This document shows, in pieces, positions 1 to 10,228 of a DNA stretch of 64,000 bases (position 1 is the first letter of the stretch; every line of letters begins with the position of its first letter). The translations under genes were made by a program, and so were the position numbers. The stretch is from Gamarada debralockiae (lineage: Eukaryota; Ascomycota; Leotiomycetes; Helotiales; Hyphodiscaceae). Under the pieces are notes generated by a model. The model was not told the DNA's origin. It searched no databases and saw nothing but the letters and a program-made list of their open reading frames with translations. Location: NCBI GenBank assembly GCA_002803225.1, contig NXFV01001908.1:62001-126000 (forward strand). The letters are read 5' to 3'.

Positions 1-890
1 ATCCGGACGCGTTGGACGGGCTCCAGGCACTTGAAACGCAGGCGTCGATTCGATGGCTTGCGTTTCTGGTCGGGCTTATGCCCCAAGCCATCAAGCTTTT
101 CGCTAGTAGTGGCATTCCATGGACACGAGCAGTTGCCGGTGTTTACTGTGCTTCATTTGTTATCAGCGAACTTCTTAGTCGGCTTGGCCGTGGCTCGGAC
201 AGCAGCAACTATGGCCGTATTGACAGCAACCTAGATGGCTCAGATGATAAAATATCGATAACCATGCAAGAACGAAGGCTCCTTGGATGGGCTGACAGTG
301 GGCTTGCCGTTTGCGCTTTTCTCGCCCATCTAGCTTTTCTCATCTGCGCTGTCAACGATATGTGTTTCACGCCTTGGTATAGACTAATCAACGACAACCA
401 ATTTTTGGATCCTGGAGTCACCGTTGTTATAATACTTGGGTTAATCGCGCCGGCTTTTCTCATCACATTGATGTGCTGTGCACTTGCCGAATGTTGCTTC
501 CACTGCACCATTGAACCTAGTGCTATTTTCATACCTTCATTCATTATTTGGGTACATACCAGCCCTCTACTCTTTGAATATTTTGATATTATGTTGCTAC
601 CTTGGAAGGCTGGCGTGGTCGTCAATGAAATTTTGTTGGGGCTTGCCCTTTTGATTACGCTCCTCCTTATAGCATACTGTTTGTCGGATTTCGATTACTG
701 GAGGAACCAAGTTCTTTTCCTCCGAGGCGTTTCAACGGGCTCAGCAACCGAGGAAATCGCTCGCCGCATAGCCGCCGCATTCATATTCGTACTGGCGATC
801 ATAACTTTTGCCATCACCATGTCCTGGTACATACTACGGTATGATGGGACGGGGACTTCTAAGCCGAATTGGACGAATTGGCTCGGTTGA
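1..890 (+). CDS. Polytopic membrane protein of unknown function, 3' part
   Basis: The frame is open from the first base of the window to a TGA at 888-890, so the gene starts outside the window and at least 295 residues of its C-terminal part are seen. About six or seven hydrophobic segments can be read, for example around the motif RWLAFLVGLMPQAIKLF near the start and AAAFIFVLAIITFAITMSW near the end. A charged, serine- and aspartate-rich loop (roughly residues 60-85 of the visible part) separates the second and third segments. I do not recognise a family with a known activity. It resembles uncharacterised multi-span proteins common in filamentous fungi, which is an impression and not an alignment. 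No stop or frameshift interrupts the visible part, unlike the relics that follow it. Confidence 0.6.
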   Translation, partial: PDALDGLQALETQASIRWLAFLVGLMPQAIKLFASSGIPWTRAVAGVYCASFVISELLSRLGRGSDSSNYGRIDSNLDGSDDKISITMQERRLLGWADSGLAVCAFLAHLAFLICAVNDMCFTPWYRLINDNQFLDPGVTVVIILGLIAPAFLITLMCCALAECCFHCTIEPSAIFIPSFIIWVHTSPLLFEYFDIMLLPWKAGVVVNEILLGLALLITLLLIAYCLSDFDYWRNQVLFLRGVSTGSATEEIARRIAAAFIFVLAIITFAITMSWYILRYDGTGTSKPNWTNWLG

Positions 891-1087
891 CCGAACATAC
901 TGATATTTATGGAGATTTCAACGACGGTTTTATGCGTTAAGTGATAGATATCCGCATATGACTTTACTTAGGCTGTACAATAGAAAGCTTACGAAAGGAG
1001 TTACTAAATATTAGGTGCCAGTCGCCATGTTGTTTCAATATGCCATTTCCCGATGCTCCTCTCGCAAGTGGAGCTCAAGAAAGCGTA

Positions 1088-1198
1088 ATGGTCCGCCAAA
1101 AGCAGCTTGACCATCTTGTCGTCCGATGCCGACGCCAGCAGCTTGCCGTCAGGCGAGAAGGCTACAGCGCTGACGTTATCCGAATAACCTCGAGCGTC
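1088..1198 (-). pseudogene. WD40-repeat fragment
   Basis: The minus strand encodes one recognisable WD40 blade: a GYSDNVSAVAFSPDGKLLAS core followed by SASDDKMVKL, the usual pattern of NACHT/NB-ARC-WD40 proteins of fungi. The frame continues downstream for about 20 residues with no second blade and reaches a stop. No start codon, P-loop or other blade is readable upstream. It is best read as the decayed end of a WD40 protein, possibly of the STAND type involved in fungal self/non-self recognition; that class assignment is inference from the repeat style. Confidence 0.6.
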
Positions 1199-1284
1199 TG
1201 GAGTAAGGCATTACAATTATTGGCGACCTTAGGTAATCTTGAGAGCTCGAATTTGTGCACAGCCACTCGAGCATTTCTCCGGGA

Positions 1285-3460
1285 AGAAGTTTCGAGGAAT
1301 TACACAGAATCCATTATCTAATGGTCTTAAAAGACAATGGTAGCCGACTATACCTCACTTTGCTGCAATTCGAGTGGACATGGGTTGCAGATAAAGTTCT
1401 CCCAGGAGGTCTCGCTCTAATTCCGGATTGTCTATTCGACAAACCCTTAGAGAACCCCGACAGTACTAATGAACACCTCTCAGTGGCGAGCACTAATCTC
1501 ATGAGATATGTCGAGGCCAGTGGAGGAAGTTCAATGCGGCGTTACCATTGGTCGTCTTACTATTCCCTCAACTTAAACGCTATCTTAGGCTGGAGCAAAT
1601 GTTATTACCTATTCCCACAATAATTCCGCGTGCATTCGAGATATATTGTTCTACCATTACATCGCAAACCTGGACAACAGACTCTTGGATGTACTCATTA
1701 GAGCCATGCTGTGCCAAATCAAGTTGTCCCGCGACGGTGATGTGATAGAAAGGCTCGTACGACGCTGAGTGAGTCTTTTGCTCATATTTGATACGTTAGA
1801 TACGGATTCAGAAACTTATCAGAAGAAATTTAAATACGGTCGATTTTGAACCTCAATTCCTGGCTCATAGCAGGGCATTTTTGGCAAAGGAGGCTAGGAC
1901 TCTGGTGCAAGAGAATACGCAAACTTGAATGCAGGGAATAAAGCACTGGGAGGAGGAAGAAAGACTTTGTTGGACAACTATCTTGGGTCCGAATTACGCT
2001 GCGGTGAAACGAGTTATCGATTCCGAGTTGATTAGGGGTAATATTTTCAGCATCATGAAACTATCGATGATGATTTGAAGACGATGTTGAGGCATGAAGA
2101 CTACGAAAGTCTGCGTCTCTTCTATCTATACAACTGTAGGTCGATCGAAGGCTCAATGTTTAAAGAAATCTCTCAGGTCTTGGGTCCTAGTGCGTACTTC
2201 GGAAATCGACCACAAGCTGATCACTGGTCTTAAGGGTCAGCCTGCCACTGCGTCTGTTGTAGATAAATTCTCCATGGATACTGCACAGCTCTCTCTCGCA
2301 GTCCCTTCTCAAAGCTAACCATTGGAAACTTTCCCTGGAACTAAATAGGCTACTGAACGATTCACGTGGTGGGCACACTGAAAAGGATCTGGATGCTTAG
2401 CCTTGAAGAGGACTTCGAGCTTCGGATTATGCTGTCAGCAATCTTTTCGAAGGTCTTCGAAGCTATCAAACGAAGCTCGAGAGACACATCTTTGTTAATT
2501 GACATTAAAATCAAAAGAAGTCTGAAGTCTATGGCGGTTGAACGTGAAGAAATTTTGGAAGCTACGGCGTTGGTTGAATATCTCCCATAAATGGTCACCT
2601 TCGAGAATTGGTACAAAAAGCACCTTTGCGAGCGACTGGTCCAATATCATTCGGCAGCTGAACTTGAGCTCGAAATGTCCCTCATATGGAGGATGAGGGC
2701 CGAGATACGAGATGATTATGCAGACAAACTCCAGTATATTGTTAGAGGGTAGAGCAAATTCTCTCCTTTTATCGCGCAAATTTGCCGCCAAAATTCCGCA
2801 GACTACCAAGGAGCAAGAGCTAGAGACCGAAATCTTTGTATTAATCTTCACAAACCGTCACTTGCTCCCAGTATGGCCAGCATAGAACATTTTGGCCCTT
2901 CTGAAGAGCGATCTGTCTTGGCTACTAGAACTAAGACCCTTTCTAGAGCAATTTACTACTTTCTATACTACAAATACGTATCGTCAATTGATTTGGCTTC
3001 GACATGCAGGCGTAGCACAGTTCTACCGCAGGTTTTAAGATGTCAATGGTGAGAGGAGGCAAAATCTCAAAGCAAGTCGTTGTCAATTAGAAGTGTTAAC
3101 TTAGTGATGAAACTAATGATCGGTTTCTTTTAATAAGAAGTTCGCAAGTGCGGGCTCTGTGATCAAAACCTCAGCATCAGAGTTCTAACGGGCCTTGATG
3201 GAAATACGATGAGTTATGAACATTTAAGAATAGACGCCGGGGGTATTGATGCATGTATTGTGCGGATTATGAAGTATACTAGATCCCAAATCCCGTTTAC
3301 ACATTCATAGCTAATAACTATGCAAAGAGTTTTGTCACATCAACAGCTCCTCTCTCAGGTGATTTTGAAGTATGAAAAGCGCTCTAGGCTTAATATCAGC
3401 ATTGTTAAAAAGCGTATCGAGCCCTTGATCGATTGGAGCATCTAGAGAGGACGCAAGTTT
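1285..3460 (+). pseudogene. Shattered cullin (cullin-3-like) pseudogene
   Basis: Colinear cullin pieces lie on the plus strand, in changing frames with many stops. In order: an N-terminal helix SFEELHRIHYLMVLKDNGSR (about 1288-1347) followed by WVADKVLP; a second helical repeat with LCQIKLSRDGDVIERL (about 1640-1770); DFEPQFLAHSRAFLAKEA (about 1850-1905); EEEERLCWTTILGPNYAAV (about 1950-2010); LKTMLRHEDYESLRLFY (about 2075-2130); the cullin-homology piece FENWYKKHLCERLVQYHSAA (about 2600-2660); the pieces FVLIFTNRHLLPVW and FYTTNTYRQLIWL (about 2840-2995); the neddylation-site motif IDACIVRIMK (about 3250-3278); and the C-terminal winged-helix LSHQQLLSQVI ... VKKRIEPLID (about 3330-3440). A live cullin scaffolds RING E3 ubiquitin ligases; this copy cannot be translated. 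At least one single-base shift is visible near 1848. Introns could explain a few frame changes but not the in-frame stops. Confidence 0.8.
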
Positions 3461-3710
3461 TGGGTGAACCGGCATATGGATTTATTCTCATAAAAACGTG
3501 TACGGACAGTCATTTTGCTATACTTTAGAGAGCGAAATTTAACCCCAAATAACTACTTCAACTTCGAAATCAGTTCTGTAGGTTTCTCACAGGAGGATAA
3601 TACTAGAAGAACTCCGGAGAGCGTCCCATAATGTCATGACAGAGACGGACAAGGAATTCTGCCTGAATCTACCCAACTACCGTAGAATTCATCAGATTTC
3701 TTGCTCTATT

Positions 3711-4016
3711 CTAGAGAAAAGTTAAAGCCTCCAAAGTTTCGCTATCGACGTGAAAATGCTTCGGATATATAATGAATTGCTCAATAAGTCCCTTCGGCCC
3801 AGAATCAAGGTCTGTTCTTTCAGATGCTAGCCCATCCGAACCTTTCCTTACCACTTGTACCCTTGAAATAACTGCTCGGCTGATTATTTGGTAGTCATTG
3901 CCCCTTGGGCGAATAATAGTAGCCCCACCCGACCTCACAAAACGACACAGAATGTCGCCTTCCCGCACATCACTAGATGCCAACCCGATGTAGTTATTTT
4001 CGCCGAGGAACAGGCG
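3711..4016 (-). pseudogene. HET-protein C-terminal fragment
   Basis: The minus strand reads GGRLFLGENNYIGLASSDVR, then EGDILCRFVRSGGATIIRP, then a run ending in NDYQII. This is the conserved C-terminal signature of heterokaryon-incompatibility (HET) domain proteins: a glycine-rich segment, a 'GD.(V/I)C...GG..P.(V/I)LRP' core, then a short tail. An in-frame TGA lies immediately upstream of the fragment, and the N-terminal HET domain itself is absent. The open frame only has a TTG as first possible start. It is therefore a remnant rather than a small gene. Together with the neighbouring WD40 fragment it suggests a former self/non-self recognition region. Confidence 0.55.
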
Positions 4017-4316
4017 GCCGCCAGATCTATCTTTTCAGTTTTGAGACGCGGATCATATAATCGGAGGGGAAATCATTTGAGTACCTAAGCCTTGTGCACC
4101 ATTCCAGGTACAGTACAAAGCAAACTACGAGGGTCTTTTTACTTCAAATCAAGACAGCCTAAGATGCAATAAGACTGTGATGATGATGGGACTTGAATTA
4201 TCACTCGAAGAATTCCTGACAGTATAGTCCACTTTTCCAATCGCGGTTAAAAAGTCCTAGGTCACTGATAAGGCATAGCCTTGTCGCAAACTCAATATCA
4301 GATTTGCCTCAGCAAC

Positions 4317-5468
4317 CTAAAGTCTCGCTCTCTTCCCATCCAACTGGTTGCCATGCTCATCAAACCGAATCCTCTCACCAGTCAGCAGTGCCTCCTGCAA
4401 AGCCCAACCAATCTTCAAGCTCATCAAACCAAGCTCCAACTTCAATGGAACAGGAGTGTTATCCACGATGGAGGCAATGAACTCATTGGCTTCGGTGGCG
4501 AATGCATCCTCGAAACGCTCCCAATACTCGGGCTGAACTTCGTGATTGATGCCCGAGGTCTGGGCCATGGTAACGTTGTTCAATCTGGGAATAAGATTGA
4601 CCATGACCTTGCCTTTTGTACCGACGACTTCAGTGCAGACGTCATGCCCGTGGGCTTGAGTGCGCGAGCAATAAAAGTATGCAATCTTCCCGCCATAGTA
4701 TTCGACGATCCCCACACCATTATCAACATCGTCCAAGTCCTTCAACTCAGGATGATGAGCAATGGTACCAGCAGCCCAAACGGCCTTTGGCTTGACATCG
4801 CCAAAGTAGTAGAGGGACAAATCGATGTCATGGATACAGCAATCGACGAACATTCCTCCATTCTTCGCTGCATACCGCACGAAGAATCCAGTATTGTCGA
4901 TCAAATCGCAGGTCTGAGATCGAACAATGAAGGGTTCGCCGATGGCATCGCTAGTGATTTTGGACTTCGCATTGCGGTAACTGGCATCGAAGCGTCGGGA
5001 GAAGCCAGCCATGACTTTCAAGTGTGGGTTTTTGTTCGCAATTTCGACGACGCGCTTGGCCTATATGTGCTTGTTTTAAGATAAGCTTCATGTCTCATCT
5101 CTCGTAAACTGGTAGCAGAGTGAGCCACGTACCTCCTCGATATCCGTACTCAAAGGCTTCTCGCAAAGCACATTCAAGCCCTTCTCTATCGCAGCAATGG
5201 TCTGCGAGGCGTGAACATCCGTGCTAGTGCTAACCCAGACTGCTTGCAGACCTGGATGCTGGATCATTCTCTCGTAAGTATCGTAGACCTGGATCCCCCA
5301 GTCCTTGTATTCGTTCCGTGCCCATTGGAGTTCGTTGGGCTCACTGCTACACACAGCAACGACGCGAGCGCGAGATACGCGGTTGAGGAGGGTTCGTACA
5401 TGGCGTTTGCCCATGCGGCCGAGGCCAGCCACGGCGATGGATACTTGGACATCTTGCTTTGATGACAT
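4317..5468 (-). CDS. Gfo/Idh/MocA-family NAD(P)-dependent dehydrogenase (myo-inositol 2-dehydrogenase-like)
   Basis: Two exons (5468-5133 and 5060-4317) give a 359-residue protein. The 72-nt intron starts GTACGT right after codon 112 and ends TATAG. The N-terminal Rossmann fold has the VAGLGRMGKRHVRTLL nucleotide-binding loop at about residues 13-28. The family's EKPLS motif, whose lysine contacts substrate, lies near residue 103. The C-terminal alpha/beta domain carries GGMFVDCCIHDIDLSLYYFG, with the Asp...His pair expected at the active site. Length and motif order are typical of inositol and sugar dehydrogenases of this family; the actual substrate cannot be told from sequence. Start chosen at the first ATG preceding the Rossmann strand. 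Neighbours are unrelated and no pathway cluster is seen. Confidence 0.85.
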
Positions 5469-6564
5469 CGTGAAGTGTTGGAGTTCGTTGATGAGTCAGT
5501 ATTGAAGAGTAGATTTAGAGTGAGTTGTGCTATATCTTCTGGGCTCTGCGCTGCCTCATATACCAAGCATCGTGAGTTACTGTTCTGAATGTGGTAAGTT
5601 GCTAGCAGATATTGTGTCGTCCTGACGTACAGCAATCAACTGAGGGATTGGCCACTTGGACCCTTCACTGAGAATTCTTCACACATTGCTCAACCCCGCA
5701 TATCTCCATATTCGACAACGTCGAGTCAAGGTGATCCAGTCGGTTGTGCAAAATCTGGGGCAGAATGACGTTTGGGAAGGAGCGTTGATGAAAATTGTTC
5801 CAGAAATGGCAATTTTCCCCTTAGCGTAACTAGCGCCGTCTGAAAGGGGAAATTCTGTGGCCAAAGTGGCTCTTGCCCATCTTTCCTTCGGAGAATCTAA
5901 AATGGCAAGATGATCCGCCTCAGAACAGTTTTGAAGGACAAATACAGTTGATTGTACCCGGGAGCTGTGTCTGGAAGCTTCGCAGATGGGTATCGAGGGT
6001 CAAATGATCAATCTCATACGGCACCGTATTCAAGGCGGGACCGAGACTGAGAAAAGCCCTTGGGATCGTTGCGGATGGTGAAGAGCAACAATACCTATCA
6101 GCACTGAATTGAGGAACAAAGTTTTGGAGGGGGAGAGTTGAGCTCGAGAGAAAATGACTAAGCAGTTGGACATGCTTTTGGAGCTAGAATCTTCTAGCTA
6201 CCCTCCATATGCGGATTGCATTGCGACGAGGAACAAAAAATCTTGAATAATTGTCGGGATATCGCGAGGATCATCTGAAATCCCGCAAGGAATTTTTCAA
6301 TCTGAAAGTTTTGGCAGACAAGGCTTTTTTTGATTCGGGTAGCTGCGATCTTGCAAGTGCTTTTCGAATGCTCCAGCTCTGATTGGGTGATTCGCACAAT
6401 CTCACATCATCCAGCCAATTCAGTCAAAGCGCTTTGGCTTTGTTGATACTTCGTAAATGTTTGCATTCTGAGCTCCCTTTTCGTTTTCGATCTTCTTTTC
6501 TCTTCGGACTAATAAGCACTCCTTTTTTACCCTCAGCTGTTGAGGTACAGTACTTACATTTCAA
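5469..6564. other. Intergenic region without recognisable genes
   Basis: About 1.1 kb between the divergently transcribed dehydrogenase and methyltransferase. Only short overlapping open frames occur, none with a recognisable motif. The last 150 bases are rich in pyrimidines, as expected of a fungal promoter ahead of the methyltransferase start at 6565. Confidence 0.5.
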
Positions 6565-7446
6565 ATGTCCGGTCCACCTTCAGGTAAGTCGCACTGCTCC
6601 TCCAGACCAATGGAACTAACACGGAACCCAGTCAGTACAGATGGATGGGCAAAGTGGGGCTCCACAATGTCCAGATTTCAGCAGGATGGTCCAGGCGTTC
6701 AAGGCGGGCGGGCTCTGGTCAAGCATGCGAATTCCACTCTGCCCTTCCCAACAGCTACCGAGATTATGGACATTGGATGTGGACCTGGAAGTGTTGTGGG
6801 AGAGCTCATTTCAGCCTATGGACCCCAGATCCCGAAAGACGCTAGAATTATTGCAGCGGACCTGAGCCCTGGAATGATTGAACAGATTCGTCAGCGAAAA
6901 AGCCAGGATACTGCCTGGGCAAAGGTCGAGCCAGCAATTTACGACGCAATGAACTTGTCCGCAGTACCAGATAGTTCACTCAGTCACGTTCTGTCCGGCT
7001 TCACGATTTTCCTGCTCCCTGATCACCGCAAGGGTATGACGGAGGCTTTGCGAGTGCTGAAGACTGGCGGAATCCTTGCGTTCACTTCCATGGCACAGTC
7101 AACGTGGACAGAGTTGATGGGCAAGATATCAGACGTCAGACCTGAGAAAAAAATTCCCGCGCCAGGGCCAATTTGGAAAACCGAGGATGGTGTCAAAAGA
7201 GAGCTCGAGGCGACCGGATTCAAAGACGTCAAGGCATATTCGGCCCCCATTTATATGCCATTTGAAGACCACACGGAGATCGTTGATTATCTAATGTCGA
7301 CACTACCATTCATGCCGATGCTCACGAAGGACATGACGGCGGAAGAAATAAGCCGGTCGAGAGACTTGATGATCCAACATGTGAAAGAAGAGTACCCAGA
7401 CGGGAAACTGCCTGGTCTTGCAATTATTGGCATCGGGAAGAAGTAA
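6565..7446 (+). CDS. Class I SAM-dependent methyltransferase
   Basis: The open frame runs uninterrupted from ATG 6565 to TAA 7446. A 48-nt intron (6584-6631, GTAAGT donor, AACTAAC branch site, CCCAG acceptor) is almost certainly removed; its length is a multiple of three and it holds no stop. The spliced protein has 277 residues and begins MSGPPSVSTDGWAKW. Motif I for S-adenosylmethionine binding is IMDIGCGPGSV near residue 50, followed by an acidic motif II (ARIIAADLSPGMIEQ) and a motif III-like stretch (LKTGGILAFTS). It looks like the UbiE/COQ5-type or secondary-metabolism methyltransferases of fungi. The substrate is unknown and no biosynthetic cluster genes adjoin it. Confidence 0.85.
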   Translation: MSGPPSGKSHCSSRPMELTRNPVSTDGWAKWGSTMSRFQQDGPGVQGGRALVKHANSTLPFPTATEIMDIGCGPGSVVGELISAYGPQIPKDARIIAADLSPGMIEQIRQRKSQDTAWAKVEPAIYDAMNLSAVPDSSLSHVLSGFTIFLLPDHRKGMTEALRVLKTGGILAFTSMAQSTWTELMGKISDVRPEKKIPAPGPIWKTEDGVKRELEATGFKDVKAYSAPIYMPFEDHTEIVDYLMSTLPFMPMLTKDMTAEEISRSRDLMIQHVKEEYPDGKLPGLAIIGIGKK

Positions 7447-8022
7447 TTAGAGTTGAACTTGAAGTTGTCAGCACCTTTGATAGGGCCGTGTCAGCTTCAA
7501 GTCGAAACCATTTCATGTACTTCTTATCGTCGATTGCGCGTATTGGTCAATACCTCTTTTGGTCATTGAAAGCCACCCGTGAACCACTCATTGCATTCAG
7601 TAATGAAATGCGCACTCCTGACGGGTCATATCAGCTGTCAATTGTGTGAAGCTCAATCTTTGAGAAGCAATCGAGGCAATAAGCACTTAATCTTCAATTC
7701 GCGGGATTATCTAAATGAAGTATAGCCTTCTCTTCTCCCTCCTTTCCGAATCGGGACAGCTCTGCGAAGATCTCCTCGAATTCTCGTCAAGAAACTTGCC
7801 ATTTCTCAAAACTAGCATAAAAAAGGTAGCGGATTGTCTAATTAACAACTCATCTACGCCTCCAAACTCCATGTGAACGGAGGCACAGCAATGACTAAGC
7901 GACATTGCATTGAGTAGTCAAGTGCGAGTCTCCCGCGGACCGCGGGAGTGCTGGGTGTTTATCAGTTCGCTTTCTCCTCTTTCATTTCTCTTCTCTACCA
8001 TACAATTAATTCTATTATCATC
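7447..8022. other. Intergenic region ahead of the esterase fragment
   Basis: There is no supported gene in these 575 bases. They hold a GC-rich palindrome (7930-7948, listed separately) and a pyrimidine-rich run just before the ATG at 8023. Confidence 0.45.
7930..7948. repeat. GC-rich perfect inverted repeat, possible regulator site
   Basis: CTCCCGCGG and CCGCGGGAG face each other around a single A, giving 9-bp perfect arms in otherwise AT-leaning DNA, 75 bp upstream of the esterase start codon. It contains CGG/CCG half-sites in inverted orientation, the kind of triplets bound by Zn2Cys6 dimers. The regulatory role is inference. Confidence 0.45.
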
Positions 8023-8585
8023 ATGCGTCATGAAATTGCCATTGCAAGTATTATTGCGGTTGCGGCAGCAGCGCAATCTGTCTTGCCAGTCAATGATCTT
8101 GGATACGCTGTTCAGCAAGCCACTTGGAACGTAAGATTGATTGAATTCCCGGTCAATATCTGTGGCATTGGATTGAACAACCTCGTGCTGAATTCTATTG
8201 TAGGACTTTGGAACCTACCAGCTATTCAAGTTCTCAAACATTCGATTCGGTGAACCTCCAACACCAACTCTTCGATTCGCACCTCCAATTCCACCTCAGA
8301 CAACAAACCGCACGATCAACAATGGCGAGCAAGGCGTGATTTACCCACAGGCTTATCCAAGTACGCTTTTATATTGCGTTGAATCTCTATCTAAAGCAAA
8401 AAGCTGACAGAAACAGCATAGGCAGCTAGCGCTTTAAAATTGGTTAAGGGGTCACTGCGACAAGTGCTGTCCCGACAACGACATCCTCTCCTTGGCAAAA
8501 CCAGATTGTTGCCAATATCCCGGCTCCTGCAGCAAGCAGTTACAAAGACTGTCTGTTCCTCGAGCATGAAGTGAATGTGCAATAG
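8023..8585 (+). pseudogene. Type-B carboxylesterase/lipase, N-terminal fragment
   Basis: An intact secretory start is followed by decay. Exon 1 (8023-8130) encodes a signal peptide with the hydrophobic core IAIASIIAVAAAA. A 73-nt intron (GTAAGA ... TGTAG) leads to exon 2 from 8204. Exon 2 carries the esterase N-terminal pattern with KFSNIRFGEPPTPTLRFAPP, which matches the 'G.RYA.PP.G.LRF..P' region of the family. After a putative donor at 8361 the frame is lost. About 130 bases later the conserved segment YKDCLFLEHEV (around 8545-8578) corresponds to the 'SEDCLFLDV' motif. The oxyanion HGGG loop and the GESAGG nucleophile elbow are not readable downstream. This is a truncated and degraded gene of a secreted hydrolase. 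Confidence 0.65.
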
Positions 8586-10228
8586 ATTCATAGCAGCAGT
8601 TGAATTCTTATACAAACTGTTTGCATTAACGATGAAAGACATTCAGATGCCAAATCTTCAGCTTGCCAAGCCCCATCTTCCATACGAAGACAATAAGCAG
8701 GCCTCAATCTAGATCGTCTTCTACCAATCACAGGCTAGGTTCGCAAATATATAAAGGAGTGTTTGTGCTTTATGTTCATAGGGGGCGTCGTGAAAGAGGA
8801 CCGTATCGGCATTGATCGCAATGCTTCGACGATTCAAGGCGAATCAGTGTCTGACATTTGCGCTATGTAGAAAGCACATGGAGCCCAGCCACAGGACTCA
8901 CTCAGACCACCTACTATACATGATTTTCCTACTATGGCGACGGTAAATCGTTGGGCACGATATAAAGCCCGGCAACGGCTTGACTGTCGACACGGCGATA
9001 TCAAGAAGCCTCATCAAACTATCAGAGAGCCGATATTATGTCTTCTATCCAAGTGAAGGCCAGAGAAACATAGTCATGAAAGCACTTGACACAGCTAAGC
9101 AGGAGATAGGAAGCCAGAAGCACAAGGAAAAGAGGAAATTCGAATGCGAGAGCGAGGTAGTTGGAGCTTCCACTCGCAATAAGGACTCCAGGCGGCTCTC
9201 TCTCGTTCTTTTGCTGAACATGTAGGCTGTAAGATTGACAACGACAAGTAAATCGACAAGTAAAAGTAAATTGACATTGAAAATTACAAATGAAAGAGGT
9301 GGGATTGTTCACAGAATTTCGATATTTCAAGTACTCGAAGAGTAGCCGAACCCCTTTCTCGCTTCTGAACTCGTCCGGGTATATCGTTGCAGGTCCTTCC
9401 AATCACAATATCATGTGTAGTGGTTCACTCTATGAGGATAGAGGAGTTATTGAAACCAGCTTTTGGGTCGAAAAGAGGCGCCGGGGGTGTTTCATGTTGT
9501 CAGGCATGGACATGCCTTCCTTCTTTCTCAATCCTTTACTGCTGAGGTCGAATGCATCGATAATCCGTCGATATAACATTGGAAGTACATATATAGCACA
9601 TAGGGACAATGTAGCCGTAGACACAGCACTTTTCTGTCTAAGGCTTAGGACTTTTCTCTTTCGGACATATCATAACTGGCTAACTGGGCTCGGGCTTCAT
9701 TGATCGGTTGAGGCTACAAGTTCGCAAAAGAACTAACCTAGCCAGTCAGGAAAGAATTACCGGTAGCTGTTTGCAGCTATTCCTGGTCGTCTGTCTTTGC
9801 CGGTTGACATGTCATTGGTGGCTTTGTCTGTCGCTGGCGCTGTTAAGCTTGTCCATACTTGAGACATGAGAAGACGGGCTGGAGTCGTTCAACTATGGGG
9901 AAGAGGAGCCAAAAATCCTTGAGATGGGGAGTACTTTTGGGAGTCGCATATGCTTCGGGGACAGTAGATTCTCACTGCTTGAAAGCTATCCACGTCTTTA
10001 ACACCGCCCGTCCACCCGTGGCTCTATAGTAGAAAGAATAGAAGAGTCCACGGGAGCTAAATTGCGTTTTCCGACTCCAGAAATCAAATATCAAAATGTA
10101 GATAAGTGAGTCTGTTTGCCAGATCGTACCAGTACCTGGCACAGCATGTTCACTAGAACTGTTCGTTCTCGTCGCCCTCTTAGGATCTTTAGATCTAATG
10201 ACTATGCAGTCAAATCTCGTGATATTCG
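8586..10228. other. Gene-poor stretch
   Basis: About 1.6 kb with only short, unconvincing open frames. A CCAAT element near 8724 and a TATATAAAG element near 8748 occur together but no coding start follows that I can support. This may be the rest of the decayed esterase gene. Confidence 0.4.

Noticed and set aside
4281..5084. Plus-strand open frame of 267 codons
   Set aside because: It is antisense to the dehydrogenase, whose family motifs and splice sites are on the minus strand.
8724..8760. CCAAT plus TATATAAAG as a promoter
   Set aside because: No coding start that can be supported follows it.
8800..8880. Possible esterase nucleophile segment (IQGESVSDI)
   Set aside because: Only a loose resemblance to GESAGG, with no colinear motifs around it.
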